Shown here one piece after another: positions 1-8,189 of a stretch of 64,000 nt of DNA (position 1 is the first letter of the stretch; every line of letters begins with the position of its first letter). The DNA is from Plantibacter flavus. GTDB taxonomy: Bacteria > Actinomycetota > Actinomycetes > Actinomycetales > Microbacteriaceae. A program made the translations under genes and the position numbers. Location: contig NZ_FXAP01000004.1 of assembly GCF_900177615.1 (NCBI RefSeq), positions 186,001 to 250,000 on the forward strand, given 5' to 3'. The notes under the pieces are model-generated. The model had not been told where the DNA came from, did no database searches, and saw only the letters and a list, made by a program, of their open reading frames with translations.

Positions 1-469
1 CCTTGTCGACCGCGAAGTCGAGGCTGTCGGCGACGAGGCTGTAGCCGGAACCACCCGGGCCGCCGGGGTTCATGAAGAGCGAGCCGATCGGCTTGCCGTT
101 CGTCGCCTGGTGACGCACGAGCGCCAGGGAGAGTTCGCCGTCCGAGGGGTTGTCCCAGTCGATGGGCGCCTTCGCGGTGGCGCACTCGAAGCCGTCGGCA
201 CAGCCGCTGGTCTTCCAGTCGAGCTTCTGCTCGTAGAAGGGCTTCAGCTCGGCATCGACGTCGCTCGTCGCCGGCGAGGAGGACGACGACGTCGGCTCGG
301 CGGCCTTCGGCGGCAGGAAGGCCGTCACGCACCCGCTCAGGGTGAGCGCCGCGACCGCGAGACCGGCCACCAGGGCGACCCGCGCCGCACGGCGCGCACC
401 GGGACCCCTGCGACGGGGTGCACCGGTCGATCCCGTCGAGTCCGACGGCTGCTGCCTGGGCGAAGTCAC
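1..469 (-). CDS. Lipoprotein alpha/beta hydrolase, tripeptidyl aminopeptidase-like (3' end outside window)
   Basis: Only the N-terminal ~156 residues are in the window; the gene runs off the left edge. I place the start at a GTG 9 bp after the holB stop, with an AGGGAG ribosome site just upstream. The N-terminus is Arg-rich, followed by a hydrophobic segment ending in the lipobox LTLSGC (about residues 40-45), so the protein should be a membrane-anchored lipoprotein facing outward. After a Ser-rich spacer comes FECATAKAPIDWDNP and then MNPGGPGGSG, the oxyanion-hole region typical of actinobacterial exported hydrolases of the SlpD/SlpE/tripeptidyl-aminopeptidase family. The catalytic Ser, Asp and His lie outside the window. 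Substrate is inferred (peptides). Close spacing suggests cotranscription with holB. Confidence 0.85.
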   Translation of the reverse strand, partial: MTSPRQQPSDSTGSTGAPRRRGPGARRAARVALVAGLAVAALTLSGCVTAFLPPKAAEPTSSSSSPATSDVDAELKPFYEQKLDWKTSGCADGFECATAKAPIDWDNPSDGELSLALVRHQATNGKPIGSLFMNPGGPGGSGYSLVADSLDFAVDK

Positions 470-478
470 AGAGGCTCC

Positions 479-1612
479 CTACCGGACCGCCGACACGAGC
501 ATGGCCTCCAAGGCCAGCGCCGGGGCGACGTTCCCTTCGATTCGTGTGCGGGCGACGGAGATCGCCTCCAAGGTTTCGATCGTAACCGCAGGCGTCGTCC
601 GGCGAGCGGCTTCCTCGAGTTCCGGACGCAATTCACGGTTGATGATCGTGGCGTCGTGCCCCAGCTGCAGGAGCACGATGTCGCGGTACAGCGAGAGCAG
701 GTCGACCATGATCCGGTCGAGACCATCGCGCAGGCTGCGGGTGGCGCGCCGCTTCTGGTCCTCCTCCATCGCCCGCACCTGCGAGCGGAGGGCCGGCGGG
801 ACCGACTGACCGGGCTCGACGCCGAGTGAGCGCAGGGTGCTCTCCCGCTCGGCCTCGTCGCGGAGCGAGGTGTACGCCTTCGCGTCGTCGCCCGCCAACT
901 CCAGAAGGCGACCCGCGGTGACGACCGCCTGGCCGGCGCTCCGGATGTCTAGCACTGCACGGAGCGTGGACTCACGGCGCTGCCGTGCGCCGGGGTCGGT
1001 CGCGAGGCGGTGGGCCATGCCGACGTGGCTCTGCGCTTCGCGGGCGGCACGCTCGGCGAGGTCGGGCGCCACACCGTCGCGTCGTTCCAGCAGCTCGGCG
1101 ACATCGTCGATGGTGGGGACACCGAGGCGGACCGAGCGGACGCGCGACCGGATGGTGGGCAACAGGTCGGCCTCGCTCGGTGCGCACAGCACCCAGATCG
1201 TGCTGCTCGGCGGTTCCTCGAGCGACTTCAGCAGGAGGTTGGAGGTGCGCTCGGTCATGCGGTCGGCGTCCTCGACGACCATGACGCGGAAGCGACCGAC
1301 GGACGGCGCGCGGTAGGCGTTCCGGACGAGGTCGCGGACCTCGTCGATCGTGATGATCACGCGATCGGTGCTCAGGGCGGAGAGGTCCGGGTGGGTGCGC
1401 GCCTCCACCTGACGACGGGTGACGTCGTCGCCCCCGGGCTCACGACTGAGCAGCGCGGCGGCGAACGCGTAGGCGAGGGTCGACCGGCCGGAACCGGGCG
1501 GCCCGGTGATGAGCCAGGCGTGAGTGAGGCCCTTGGGCGTGACCGGGTCCGACGCCGACTGGAGGAGCTCGATCGCGTCGCGTTGACCCGTCAAGTCGGT
1601 CCAGGAAGCCAT
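479..1612 (-). CDS. holB: DNA polymerase III subunit delta'
   Basis: Clamp-loader subunit delta', 377 aa. It starts MASWTDLTGQRDAIELL, the usual opening of the family, and has the P-loop-like GPPGSGRST near residue 38. A Sensor-type segment reads VVEDADRMTERTSNLLLKSLEEPP, and TIRSRVRSVRL corresponds to the SRC-type arginine-finger motif of clamp-loader AAA+ proteins (here SRV). The C-terminal half matches the helical collar region. The gene follows tmk on the same strand but is separated from it by 542 bp of repeats, and it lies 9 bp upstream of the lipoprotein hydrolase gene. The association topA-tmk-holB is conserved in actinobacteria. Length and motifs are complete. Confidence 0.93.
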   Translation of the reverse strand: MASWTDLTGQRDAIELLQSASDPVTPKGLTHAWLITGPPGSGRSTLAYAFAAALLSREPGGDDVTRRQVEARTHPDLSALSTDRVIITIDEVRDLVRNAYRAPSVGRFRVMVVEDADRMTERTSNLLLKSLEEPPSSTIWVLCAPSEADLLPTIRSRVRSVRLGVPTIDDVAELLERRDGVAPDLAERAAREAQSHVGMAHRLATDPGARQRRESTLRAVLDIRSAGQAVVTAGRLLELAGDDAKAYTSLRDEAERESTLRSLGVEPGQSVPPALRSQVRAMEEDQKRRATRSLRDGLDRIMVDLLSLYRDIVLLQLGHDATIINRELRPELEEAARRTTPAVTIETLEAISVARTRIEGNVAPALALEAMLVSAVR

Positions 1613-1661
1613 ACCTCCAGGATACCGGGCGGCACCGACCTGAGCCGGCGGGGTGCGCGTC

Positions 1662-1835
1662 GGTCACCGAGCCGACCCACGGTCACCGAGCCGACCCACG
1701 GTCACCGAGCCGACCCACGGTCACTGAACCGACCCACGGTCACTGAACCGACCCACGGTCACTGAGCCGACCCACGGTCACTGAGCTGACCCACGGTCAC
1801 TGAGCTGACCCACGGTCACTGAGCTTGTCGAAGTG
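1662..1835. repeat. Tandem array of eight 19-bp units ending in a full interspersed repeat
   Basis: Eight direct copies of a 19-bp unit, ggtcacYgarcYgacccac, run head to tail from 1662 to 1813. They show a gradient of variants: ccgagccg, then ctgaaccg, ctgagccg and ctgagctg. The array ends at 1814 in one complete copy of the interspersed palindrome half, ggtcactgagcttgtcgaag. The unit therefore looks like an expansion of the first ~11 bp of that repeat. The array lies just upstream of holB. Confidence 0.85.
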
Positions 1836-1851
1836 CCGACCACACATGCGC

Positions 1852-2150
1852 GCCCTTCGACAGGCTCAGGGACCGGAAGGGTGTGGGCTCAGGGACCGGA
1901 ACGGAGTGCGCCCTTCGACAGGCTCAAGGACCGGAAGGGTGTGGGCTCAGGGACCGGAACGGAGTGCGCCCTTCGACAGGCTCAGGGACCGGAAAGGTGT
2001 GTGCTCAGGGACCGGAACGGTGTGCGCCCTTCGACAGGCTCAGGGACCGGAAAGGTGTGTGCTCAGGGACCGGAAGGGTGTGCGCTCAGGGACCGGAAGG
2101 GTGTGGGCTCAGGGACCGGAGGGATGTGGACTCAGGGATCGGAACGGTTG
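1852..2150. repeat. Interspersed-repeat array downstream of tmk
   Basis: Repeated copies of cccttcgacaggctcaggg plus truncated copies containing only ctcagggaccgga, separated by short spacers such as agggtgtggg and acggagtgcg. Four copies carry the full core and at least six carry only the right half. The array begins about 5 bp beyond the tmk stop codon and fills the gap to the 19-bp array. Long overlapping open frames here arise from the repeat periodicity and low stop-codon frequency; I see no gene. Confidence 0.85.
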
Positions 2151-2154
2151 GCGC

Positions 2155-2790
2155 TCAGAGGAGCGGCGCGATGCGGGCCTGGATGTCGGCGGCGAGTTGC
2201 TCGGGCGGGAGCGCGGCGTCGACGACGAGGAACCGCTCGGGTTCTGCGGCCGCGAGGGCGAGGAACGACTCCCGCACCCGGGTGTGGAAGTCCTGCGCCT
2301 CGGCCTCGAGCCGGTCGAAGCGCTTGTTGGCGTTGTCGAGACGACCGCGGGCGACGGCGACGTCCAGGTCGAGCAGGACGGTCACGTCGGGCAGGAGGTC
2401 CTCGGCGGCCCAGAGCGAGATGTCGCGGATCTGCTGCGCGTCGAGCACGCGTCCGCTGCCCTGATAGGCGACCGACGAGTCGAGGTACCGGTCCTGCAGG
2501 ACGACCTCGCCCCTCGCGAGAGCCGGGCGCACCACGGTGGCGATGTGGTGAGCACGGTCCGCCGCGTAGAGCAGGGCTTCGGCTCGCGGGCTGATGTCGC
2601 CCCGGTGATGCAGCACGATCTCGCGGATCTCGACACCGAGCTCACTGCCGCCCGGCTCACGGGTCCGGACGACCGTCCGTCCCTGCTGCTCGAACCAGTC
2701 GCTCAGGAGTCGCGCTTGCGTCGACTTCCCGACGCCGTCACCGCCCTCGAGGGTGATGAACAGGCCCCGAGGGCGTCCTCCCCCGCTCAC
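2155..2790 (-). CDS. tmk: Thymidylate kinase
   Basis: Phosphorylates dTMP to dTDP for DNA synthesis. The 211 aa match the usual size. The P-loop is GGDGVGKST (residues 16-24), the dTMP-binding DR(Y) segment is DRYLDSSVAYQGSGR, and REPGGSELG follows the P-loop as in other TMKs. The start is a GTG that overlaps the topA stop by 3 bases (GTGA), so the two genes are translationally coupled. A repeat array begins just after the stop codon. Confidence 0.95.
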   Translation of the reverse strand: MSGGGRPRGLFITLEGGDGVGKSTQARLLSDWFEQQGRTVVRTREPGGSELGVEIREIVLHHRGDISPRAEALLYAADRAHHIATVVRPALARGEVVLQDRYLDSSVAYQGSGRVLDAQQIRDISLWAAEDLLPDVTVLLDLDVAVARGRLDNANKRFDRLEAEAQDFHTRVRESFLALAAAEPERFLVVDAALPPEQLAADIQARIAPLL

Positions 2791-5684
2791 GTGACGGCGT
2801 CGGCCTTCGCCGCAGCCGCCTTGTTCGCGGCGCGGGTCGCGGCAGCCTTCTTCGCAGCTTCCGAACGGGCGGTCGACGTGGCCGTCGCGGACTTCGTGGC
2901 CGCCGTCTTGGCGGTCCCCGTCTTCGCGGCGGCGGTCTTCTTGGCCGGAGCCTTCTTCGCGGGTGCCTTCTTCGCGGGAGCCTTGCGACCGGCCTTCGGC
3001 TTCGCCGGGCCCTTCGCGCGCTTGTCCGCCAGGAGCTGGACCGCTCGCTCGAAGTCGACGTCGTCGACCTCCTCGCCACGAGGGATCGTCGCGTTGGTCA
3101 CGCCGTCCGTCACGTAGGCGCCGAAGCGGCCGTCCTTGATCTTGATCGGCTTCCCGCTCTCGGGGTCGGCCTCGAACTCCTTGAGGGCGCTCGACGCCTT
3201 CCGTGCTCCGTACTTGGGCTGCGCGAACAGCTCCACGGCACCGGCGAGGTCGACCGCGAAGATGTCGTCCTCGGAGGTGAGCGACCGGGTGTCGGTGCCC
3301 TTCTTCAGGTACGGACCGTAGCGACCGTTCTGCGCGAGGATCTCCTCACCCGACTCGGGGTCGGCGCCGACGACCCGCGGCAGGTCGAGGAGCTTGAGCG
3401 CGGTCTCGAGGTCGATGGTCGCGAGGTCCATCGACTTGAAGAGCGACGCGGTGCGGGGTTTCTCGGCTGCCGCCTTCTTCTTGGCGGGGGCCTTCTTCTT
3501 GGCACCCGCTGCCGGCTCGGTCACCTCGCCGGTCGCCGTGTCGACGGAGAGCTCCGCCTCGGGCTCCGGGTCGACCTCGGTGATGTACGGGCCGAAGCGT
3601 CCGTCCTTCGCGACGATCTCCTTGCCGGTCGCCGGGTTCACGCCGATGACGCGATCGCCGACGACGGGTGCGTCGATGAGCTCGTGCGCCTTCGCGGGCG
3701 TCAGTTCGTCGGGCGCGAGGTCCTCAGGCAGGTTGACCCGACGCGGCGTCGGGGCTTCCTCTCCTTCGGCCGGCGGCGGACCGTCGGGCGTGACCTCGAG
3801 GTACGGGCCGTACTTGCCGATGCGGAGCGTGACCCCGTCGTCGATGACGATCGAGTTGATGCGGCGGGCGTCGATGTCGCCGAGGTTGTCGATGACCTGA
3901 CGCAGGCCGCGACCCGAATCGTCGCCGAAGTAGAAGCCCTTGAGCCAGTCGACGCGGTCGACCGAGCCGCCGGCGATCCGGTCGAGGTCGTTCTCCATCT
4001 CAGCGGTGAAGTCGTACTCGACGAGTTCCTCGAAGTACTCCTCCAGGAGACGGACGACGCTGAACGCCACCCAGCTGGGGATGAGCGCCTGGCCGCGCTG
4101 CGTCACGTAGCCGCGGTCGATGATCGTGGAGATGATCGATGCGAACGTGGACGGTCGGCCGATGCCGAGCTCCTCGAGCCGCTTCACGAGGCTGGCCTCG
4201 GTGTAGCGCGGGGGCGGCGAGGTCTCGTGCCCCTTCGCCTCCGGGTCCTCGATGCCGAGCTGCTGGCCTTCGGTGAGGGGCGGCAACTTCGCCTCGGACG
4301 CGTCGTCCTGAGAGTTGCGGTCCTCGTCCTGGCCCTCTTCGTAGGCGGCGAGGAAGCCGCGGAAGGTGATGACGGTGCCGGACGCGGTGAACTCGGCACG
4401 GCCCACGTCGGTCTTCGACTCGAGCGTGATCGTCGCGGTGGAGCCCTTCGCGTCGGCCATCTGGCTTGCGACGGTGCGCTTCCAGATGAGGTCGTACAGC
4501 TTGAAGTCGTTCCCGCGGAGGGTCGATGCGAGCGAGGACGGCGTGCGGAACGTGTCGCCCGAGGGACGGATCGCCTCGTGCGCCTCCTGCGCGTTCTTGC
4601 TCTTGCCGCTGTAGAGGAGCGGCTTGTCGGGCACCGTCTCGGCACCGTAGAGGGCAGCAGCCTGCTTCCGAGCCGCGTCGATCGCCTGCTTGCTCAGCGA
4701 CGGCGAGTCGGTACGCATGTACGTGATGTAGCCGTTCTCGTACAGCGACTGCGCGACACTCATCGTCTGGCGAGCGGAGAACCGGAGCTTGCGACCGGCC
4801 TCCTGCTGGAGTGTGGAGGTCGTGAACGGTGCCGCCGGCCGGCGGGAGTACGGCTTGGACTCGACGGAGAGGACGGTCGCCTTCGACTGCTCGAGTGCTG
4901 CGGCGAGCGCCGTGGCACGCTGCTCGTCGAGCGGGACGGCACTGCCCTTGAGCTGGCCGAGGTCGTCGAAGTCGCGGCCGGTGGCGACGCGGTCGCCGTC
5001 GAGCCGGACCAGACGCGCGGTGAAGGGTGCTCCGGTGGCGTCGGCTTCGGGGAGGAAGCGGGCGATGACGTCCCAGTAGGAGGCGGCGCGGAAGGCGAGA
5101 CGCTCGCGCTCCCGGTCGACGACGAGTCGGGTGGCGGCGGACTGCACGCGCCCGGCGCTCAGCCCGGGGCCGACCTTGCGCCAGAGCACCGGCGAGATCT
5201 CGTACCCGTAGAGGCGGTCGAGGATCCGGCGGGTCTCCTGGGCGTCGACGAGGTCGGTGTCGAGGGGCCGCGTCTTGTCCTTCGCAGCGAGGATGGCGTC
5301 CTTGGTGATCTCGTGGAAGACCATGCGGCTGACGGGGACCTTGGGCTGCAGGACCTGCAGGAGGTGCCACGCGATGGCTTCGCCTTCGCGGTCCTCATCA
5401 GTCGCGAGGAGGAGCTCGTCGGCGTTCTTGAGTGCGCGCTTGAGGTCCGCGACGGTCTTCTTCTTCGCGTCGGAGACGACGTAGTACGGCTCGAAGCCGT
5501 TGTCGACGTCGACCGAGAACTTGCCGAGCGAGCCCTTCTTGAGCTCGGCGGGAAGGTTCTTCGGCTCGATGAGGTCGCGGATGTGACCGACCGAGGACAG
5601 CACCTCGTAGTCGTCACCGAGATATCCGGCGATCGACTTCATCTTGGTCGGTGACTCTACGATCACGAGTTTCTTGCCTGCCAC
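2787..5684 (-). CDS. topA: DNA topoisomerase I
   Basis: Type IA topoisomerase that relaxes negative supercoils; 965 aa. I choose the GTG at 5684 (VAGKKLVIVESPTKMK) because a GGAAGGAG site lies directly upstream and the Toprim domain starts there; the open frame extends 55 codons further but that stretch is unlike the family. Toprim acidic residues lie in ATDEDREGEAIAWH, and the active-site tyrosine is Y322 in GYITYMRTDSPS. The C-terminus holds several TopA C-terminal repeats (each with a GRFGPYI/V-type motif) and ends in a long Lys/Ala-rich tail with repeated APAKK, as seen in actinobacterial TopA. It overlaps tmk by a GTGA. Confidence 0.96.
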   Translation of the reverse strand: MAGKKLVIVESPTKMKSIAGYLGDDYEVLSSVGHIRDLIEPKNLPAELKKGSLGKFSVDVDNGFEPYYVVSDAKKKTVADLKRALKNADELLLATDEDREGEAIAWHLLQVLQPKVPVSRMVFHEITKDAILAAKDKTRPLDTDLVDAQETRRILDRLYGYEISPVLWRKVGPGLSAGRVQSAATRLVVDRERERLAFRAASYWDVIARFLPEADATGAPFTARLVRLDGDRVATGRDFDDLGQLKGSAVPLDEQRATALAAALEQSKATVLSVESKPYSRRPAAPFTTSTLQQEAGRKLRFSARQTMSVAQSLYENGYITYMRTDSPSLSKQAIDAARKQAAALYGAETVPDKPLLYSGKSKNAQEAHEAIRPSGDTFRTPSSLASTLRGNDFKLYDLIWKRTVASQMADAKGSTATITLESKTDVGRAEFTASGTVITFRGFLAAYEEGQDEDRNSQDDASEAKLPPLTEGQQLGIEDPEAKGHETSPPPRYTEASLVKRLEELGIGRPSTFASIISTIIDRGYVTQRGQALIPSWVAFSVVRLLEEYFEELVEYDFTAEMENDLDRIAGGSVDRVDWLKGFYFGDDSGRGLRQVIDNLGDIDARRINSIVIDDGVTLRIGKYGPYLEVTPDGPPPAEGEEAPTPRRVNLPEDLAPDELTPAKAHELIDAPVVGDRVIGVNPATGKEIVAKDGRFGPYITEVDPEPEAELSVDTATGEVTEPAAGAKKKAPAKKKAAAEKPRTASLFKSMDLATIDLETALKLLDLPRVVGADPESGEEILAQNGRYGPYLKKGTDTRSLTSEDDIFAVDLAGAVELFAQPKYGARKASSALKEFEADPESGKPIKIKDGRFGAYVTDGVTNATIPRGEEVDDVDFERAVQLLADKRAKGPAKPKAGRKAPAKKAPAKKAPAKKTAAAKTGTAKTAATKSATATSTARSEAAKKAAATRAANKAAAAKADAVT

Positions 5685-5794
5685 GAGGCTCCTTCCATCA
5701 GGCACACCATACACACGTGCACAGCAGGCTTGTCCAATCGTGGGGCGGCCACGCGCGTGTCCATCCCCTTGCGTTCTCCGGCGTTCGGAGCAGA

Positions 5795-6049
5795 ATGTCT
5801 GCCATGAGTACCCAGACGAGTTACACCGTGAAGTTGACCGACGGTCCACTGGAGGGCAAGACGATCAGCGCCCGACTCAGCGACCACGGATCACCGACGC
5901 CCACCGTCGACGTGCCGAGCGGCACCGCCGGCAAGGTCTACCGGTACGCCCGCACGACCGGCGAGGAGTACGACGACTCCGGCGCCCCGAGCGCCGTCGA
6001 CTACCGCTTCCTGGAGGCGGTCTTCACGACCGACTCCGGTCAAGGCTGA
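5795..6049 (+). CDS. Small conserved hypothetical protein
   Basis: Encodes 84 aa from the ATG at 5795 (GGAG 4 bp upstream), or 81 aa from the ATG at 5804. The product is acidic, soluble and without signal peptide or membrane segment; recognisable stretches are TSYTVKLTDGPLEGKTI and GKVYRYARTTGEEY. I do not recognise the family. It lies divergent from topA and convergent with the tad cluster, 19 bp from the end of the last tad gene. Codon use is like its neighbours, and the repeated beta-strand-like pattern suggests a small beta fold, which is only an impression. Confidence 0.7.
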   Translation: MSAMSTQTSYTVKLTDGPLEGKTISARLSDHGSPTPTVDVPSGTAGKVYRYARTTGEEYDDSGAPSAVDYRFLEAVFTTDSGQG

Positions 6050-6068
6050 CCGATCGCACCGCTACCTC

Positions 6069-6491
6069 TTAATAGGTGGCGGCCACGGGCACCCCGACGA
6101 CTGCGCCGGAGGCCTCCGGCGGAGGTCCGGCTCTCGCGGCGACCGTGATGGCGCCGAAGGCCGTGTCGACAGTGGCGTCGACGAGGACGGTGACGCCCTC
6201 CACACTGCAGGTGCCGAGCGACGCGGCATTGCGCGCCGCGACCATGCGAGCAGTTTCGCAGGCGAAGCCTGGGAGACGGCCGGACGCGGTGTCGGCTGCC
6301 GCCAACGCGGCTGCGTCGGCTGCATTCGCGGCTCGCTGATGAGCGGCGAACAGCGTCACCACGGGCAGGGTCGCCAGGAGGACGGTGACCAGCGCGCCGA
6401 GGACGCCTGCCGCGAGAACCGACCCGGCTCCGGTCTCCTCCTGGATCCCGTTCTTCGCGCGGAGGACCAGGCAGCGCCACTTCACGCTCAT
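6069..6491 (-). CDS. TadE-like secretion-neighbourhood protein (Rv3654c type)
   Basis: 140 aa with one hydrophobic segment near residues 25-48 (GAGSVLAAGVLGALVTVLLA), followed by the hallmark NAADAAALAAADTASGR. This matches the TadE-like proteins that end the actinobacterial tad pilus cluster (Rv3654c in Mycobacterium). The likely role is as a minor pseudopilin or pilus-associated protein exposed outside the membrane. Two cysteines (FACETA and GTCSVEG) could form an extracellular disulfide. The start overlaps the preceding gene by ATGA, indicating coupled translation. It is the last gene of the tad operon. Confidence 0.85.
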   Translation of the reverse strand: MSVKWRCLVLRAKNGIQEETGAGSVLAAGVLGALVTVLLATLPVVTLFAAHQRAANAADAAALAAADTASGRLPGFACETARMVAARNAASLGTCSVEGVTVLVDATVDTAFGAITVAARAGPPPEASGAVVGVPVAATY

Positions 6492-6841
6492 CGGCCGTCA
6501 CGCATGGCGCACGAGGATGCCGACACCGGGACGACGCCGGCCAGGCCGGATCCGCCGTCAGCGTCGACCCGCACGCACACGAGGTCGCCCTCCACGACGC
6601 TCGTCATGGTGGCCCCCGGGAGGACGCGGGCGACCCGACCCGCCGCGGTCCCGGCGTCGTCGCCTCGCCCCAGGCTCCGGGCGGCGTCCGCCGCCGCGTC
6701 GGTCGCGCGGAGCTGGGTCAGCCCGACCTGTACCGCGGAGAGCCCCATCGCCAGCACGAGGACGACGGCCGGGACGACCACCGCGAACTCCGCGGTCACC
6801 GCGCCGTCCTCCGAACGGCAGGTCGGTACCTTCAGCCGCAC
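6488..6841 (-). CDS. TadE-family pilus assembly protein
   Basis: 117 aa from a GTG start located 3 bp after the upstream gene's stop. The N-terminus carries EDGAVTAEFAVVVPAVVLVL, the prepilin-like TadE signature (a G/A-x-x-x-E-F motif before a ~20-residue hydrophobic helix); Glu is five residues after Gly-type processing, as in pseudopilins. The remainder is a small extracellular domain with two cysteines. It acts in assembling Flp/Tad pili. It is part of a three-gene minus-strand run with the DUF4244 pilin-like gene. Confidence 0.88.
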   Translation of the reverse strand: MRLKVPTCRSEDGAVTAEFAVVVPAVVLVLAMGLSAVQVGLTQLRATDAAADAARSLGRGDDAGTAAGRVARVLPGATMTSVVEGDLVCVRVDADGGSGLAGVVPVSASSCAMRDGR

Positions 6842-6844
6842 GGC

Positions 6845-7057
6845 TCAACCGTTCGCCGTCAGGGCTCGTCGGATGAGGTCGGTGAGGATGCCCCGCACCT
6901 CGTCTCCGCGGAGGATGGCGACGAGGAGCCCGGCGAAGCCGACGGCCGCCATCGTGGCCACCGCGTACTCCGCCGTGGCGGACCCCCGTTCGTCCTGCAG
7001 GACGCGCCGCGCCTCGCGCGTGACACGCTGCTCGACTCGACGACCGATCGTGATCAT
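6845..7057 (-). CDS. Flp pilin-like DUF4244 protein
   Basis: 70 aa. I place the start at the ATG at 7057 (MITIGRRVEQ) because GGAAGGA lies 5 bp upstream; an ATG 18 bp earlier lacks one. The key motif is DERGSATAEYAVATMAAVGFAG: a short basic leader, then G-S-A-T-A-E-Y, the Flp-type processing site, and a hydrophobic helix. Proteins of this kind are the probable major pilin of actinobacterial Tad pili. It heads the three-gene run with two TadE-like genes and would be exported and polymerised by the TadA/TadB-C machinery encoded at 8190-10285. Confidence 0.85.
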   Translation of the reverse strand: MITIGRRVEQRVTREARRVLQDERGSATAEYAVATMAAVGFAGLLVAILRGDEVRGILTDLIRRALTANG

Positions 7058-7209
7058 GATGTTCCTTCCCCGCACCGGAGTGCTGCGCTCGTGGCACGAA
7101 CACCTCCATGTTCGGCGATCCCCTCCGGCTGCCGGCCGTCGGCAGTGAAGATGACGACGGGTCGAGCCCGCACGCCGGCTGTGGAGCGGGCTCGTCTTGC
7201 GATCACTCG

Positions 7210-7230
7210 CTATTCATGCTTGAGTAATAG
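7210..7230. promoter_or_regulatory. Candidate PadR operator/promoter
   Basis: The inverted repeat CTATT-N11-AATAG ends 2 bp before the padR ATG. No ribosome site is visible before that ATG, so the message may be leaderless and the repeat would cover the transcription start. PadR repressors commonly bind short palindromes at their own promoters; the assignment is inferred from position. Confidence 0.35.
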
Positions 7231-7232
7231 TC

Positions 7233-7583
7233 ATGGATGAACAGTTGGCGGCTCGCGACTCGCAACTCCTCCGGGGCGTGTTGCCGATGCTCATCCTGTC
7301 CACCGTGCACCGCGGCGAGACCTACGGGTACGAGCTCGTCGAGCGGCTCCGAGCCCTCGGTCTCGCCGATCTGGCGACCGGCGTCGTGTATCCGGTCCTC
7401 AGCCGATTCGAACGCGACGGACTGGTGACCGCGCGTCGGGTCGCCTCATCGGGCGGCCCAGCACGGAAGTACTACACGATCACCGAACGAGGAGACGCGG
7501 CGAGGCTCGACGCCATCGCCCGCTGGAGGGCGATGACCGACATCGCCGAACGAGGAATCGACCCTGAAGGAGCATCAGCATGA
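7233..7583 (+). CDS. PadR-family transcriptional regulator
   Basis: 116 aa winged-helix regulator. Typical PadR landmarks are LRGVLPMLILSTVHRGETYGYEL (helix 1-2), LATGVVYPVLSRFERDGLV (recognition helix and wing) and GGPARKYYTITERG. The gene overlaps the next gene by ATGA. The pairing of a PadR repressor with a HAAS-type membrane protein is common in Gram-positives and usually controls its own expression. No phenolic-acid genes are nearby. The pair is oriented opposite to the tad genes on either side, so it looks inserted into the cluster. Confidence 0.9.
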   Translation: MDEQLAARDSQLLRGVLPMLILSTVHRGETYGYELVERLRALGLADLATGVVYPVLSRFERDGLVTARRVASSGGPARKYYTITERGDAARLDAIARWRAMTDIAERGIDPEGASA

Positions 7584-8143
7584 TCGATCAGAAGCGCCCC
7601 ACAGCGGACGACCTGCTCGCCGAGCGCGCTGCACGCGGGCTGAGTTTCGCGGACCGCTGGCGACGCGACTCGTACCTGCAGCGCCTCGACTGGCACCTCG
7701 AAGCCGTGGTCACGGGGCGGGAGCGCCGCTCGATCATCCGATCGCTCCGCGACGAACTCTCGGTCGATCGGCGACCGATGACGATCGCGCTGGCCGACCT
7801 CGGCTCACCACGTGCCCTGGCCGCCCGCTACGCCGACGACCCGGCCAGGTTGCGACCGACCTGGTCGATCGGGGTCGTCTGGGGCGGCGTCGCCATCCTC
7901 GCTTACTGGTTCTCGTTCGCCCTGTTCACCCTCGGGATGCTCGCGGTGGTCGAGCAGTCGACGCTCGATGAAGCACACGCACGGTTCTTCTTCGTCGACG
8001 TGCTCGCCTTCGCGAACGCGGACGGCATCGGTGTCGGCTGGTCAGGTGACGTCGCGTGGATCCTCGTGCCGATCGTGATCATCACCGTCGCCGTGCTCAT
8101 CGGCGCACGCTGCTGGCGCGCACTGCCACGCTCCCGCGACTGA
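7580..8143 (+). CDS. HAAS-type membrane protein paired with PadR
   Basis: 187 aa. The first ~95 residues are helical and soluble and resemble the HAAS/DUF1700 domain (YLQRLDWHLEAVVTGRERRSIIRSLRDEL, then ALADLGSPRALAARY). Two hydrophobic segments follow (about residues 97-125 and 153-178), so the N-terminal domain is probably cytoplasmic and membrane-tethered. It overlaps padR by 4 bp. Proteins of this class are thought to act with PadR regulators in membrane-stress or transport responses; the specific role here is unknown. Confidence 0.75.
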   Translation: MIDQKRPTADDLLAERAARGLSFADRWRRDSYLQRLDWHLEAVVTGRERRSIIRSLRDELSVDRRPMTIALADLGSPRALAARYADDPARLRPTWSIGVVWGGVAILAYWFSFALFTLGMLAVVEQSTLDEAHARFFFVDVLAFANADGIGVGWSGDVAWILVPIVIITVAVLIGARCWRALPRSRD

Positions 8144-8189
8144 AGCAGTCCCGCGATCGGAGCACGGCGGGTCGGCGGCGTCCGGGGCG

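Noticed and set aside
1825-3117. 430-codon plus-strand frame starting in the repeat array
   Set aside because: The first ~100 residues translate the tandem repeats and the rest is antisense to tmk and topA.
3684-5654. 656-codon open frame on the plus strand opposite topA
   Set aside because: Its translation is low-complexity (Arg, Glu, Val, Leu) without motifs and is the mirror of the clear topA frame, a usual effect of high GC content.
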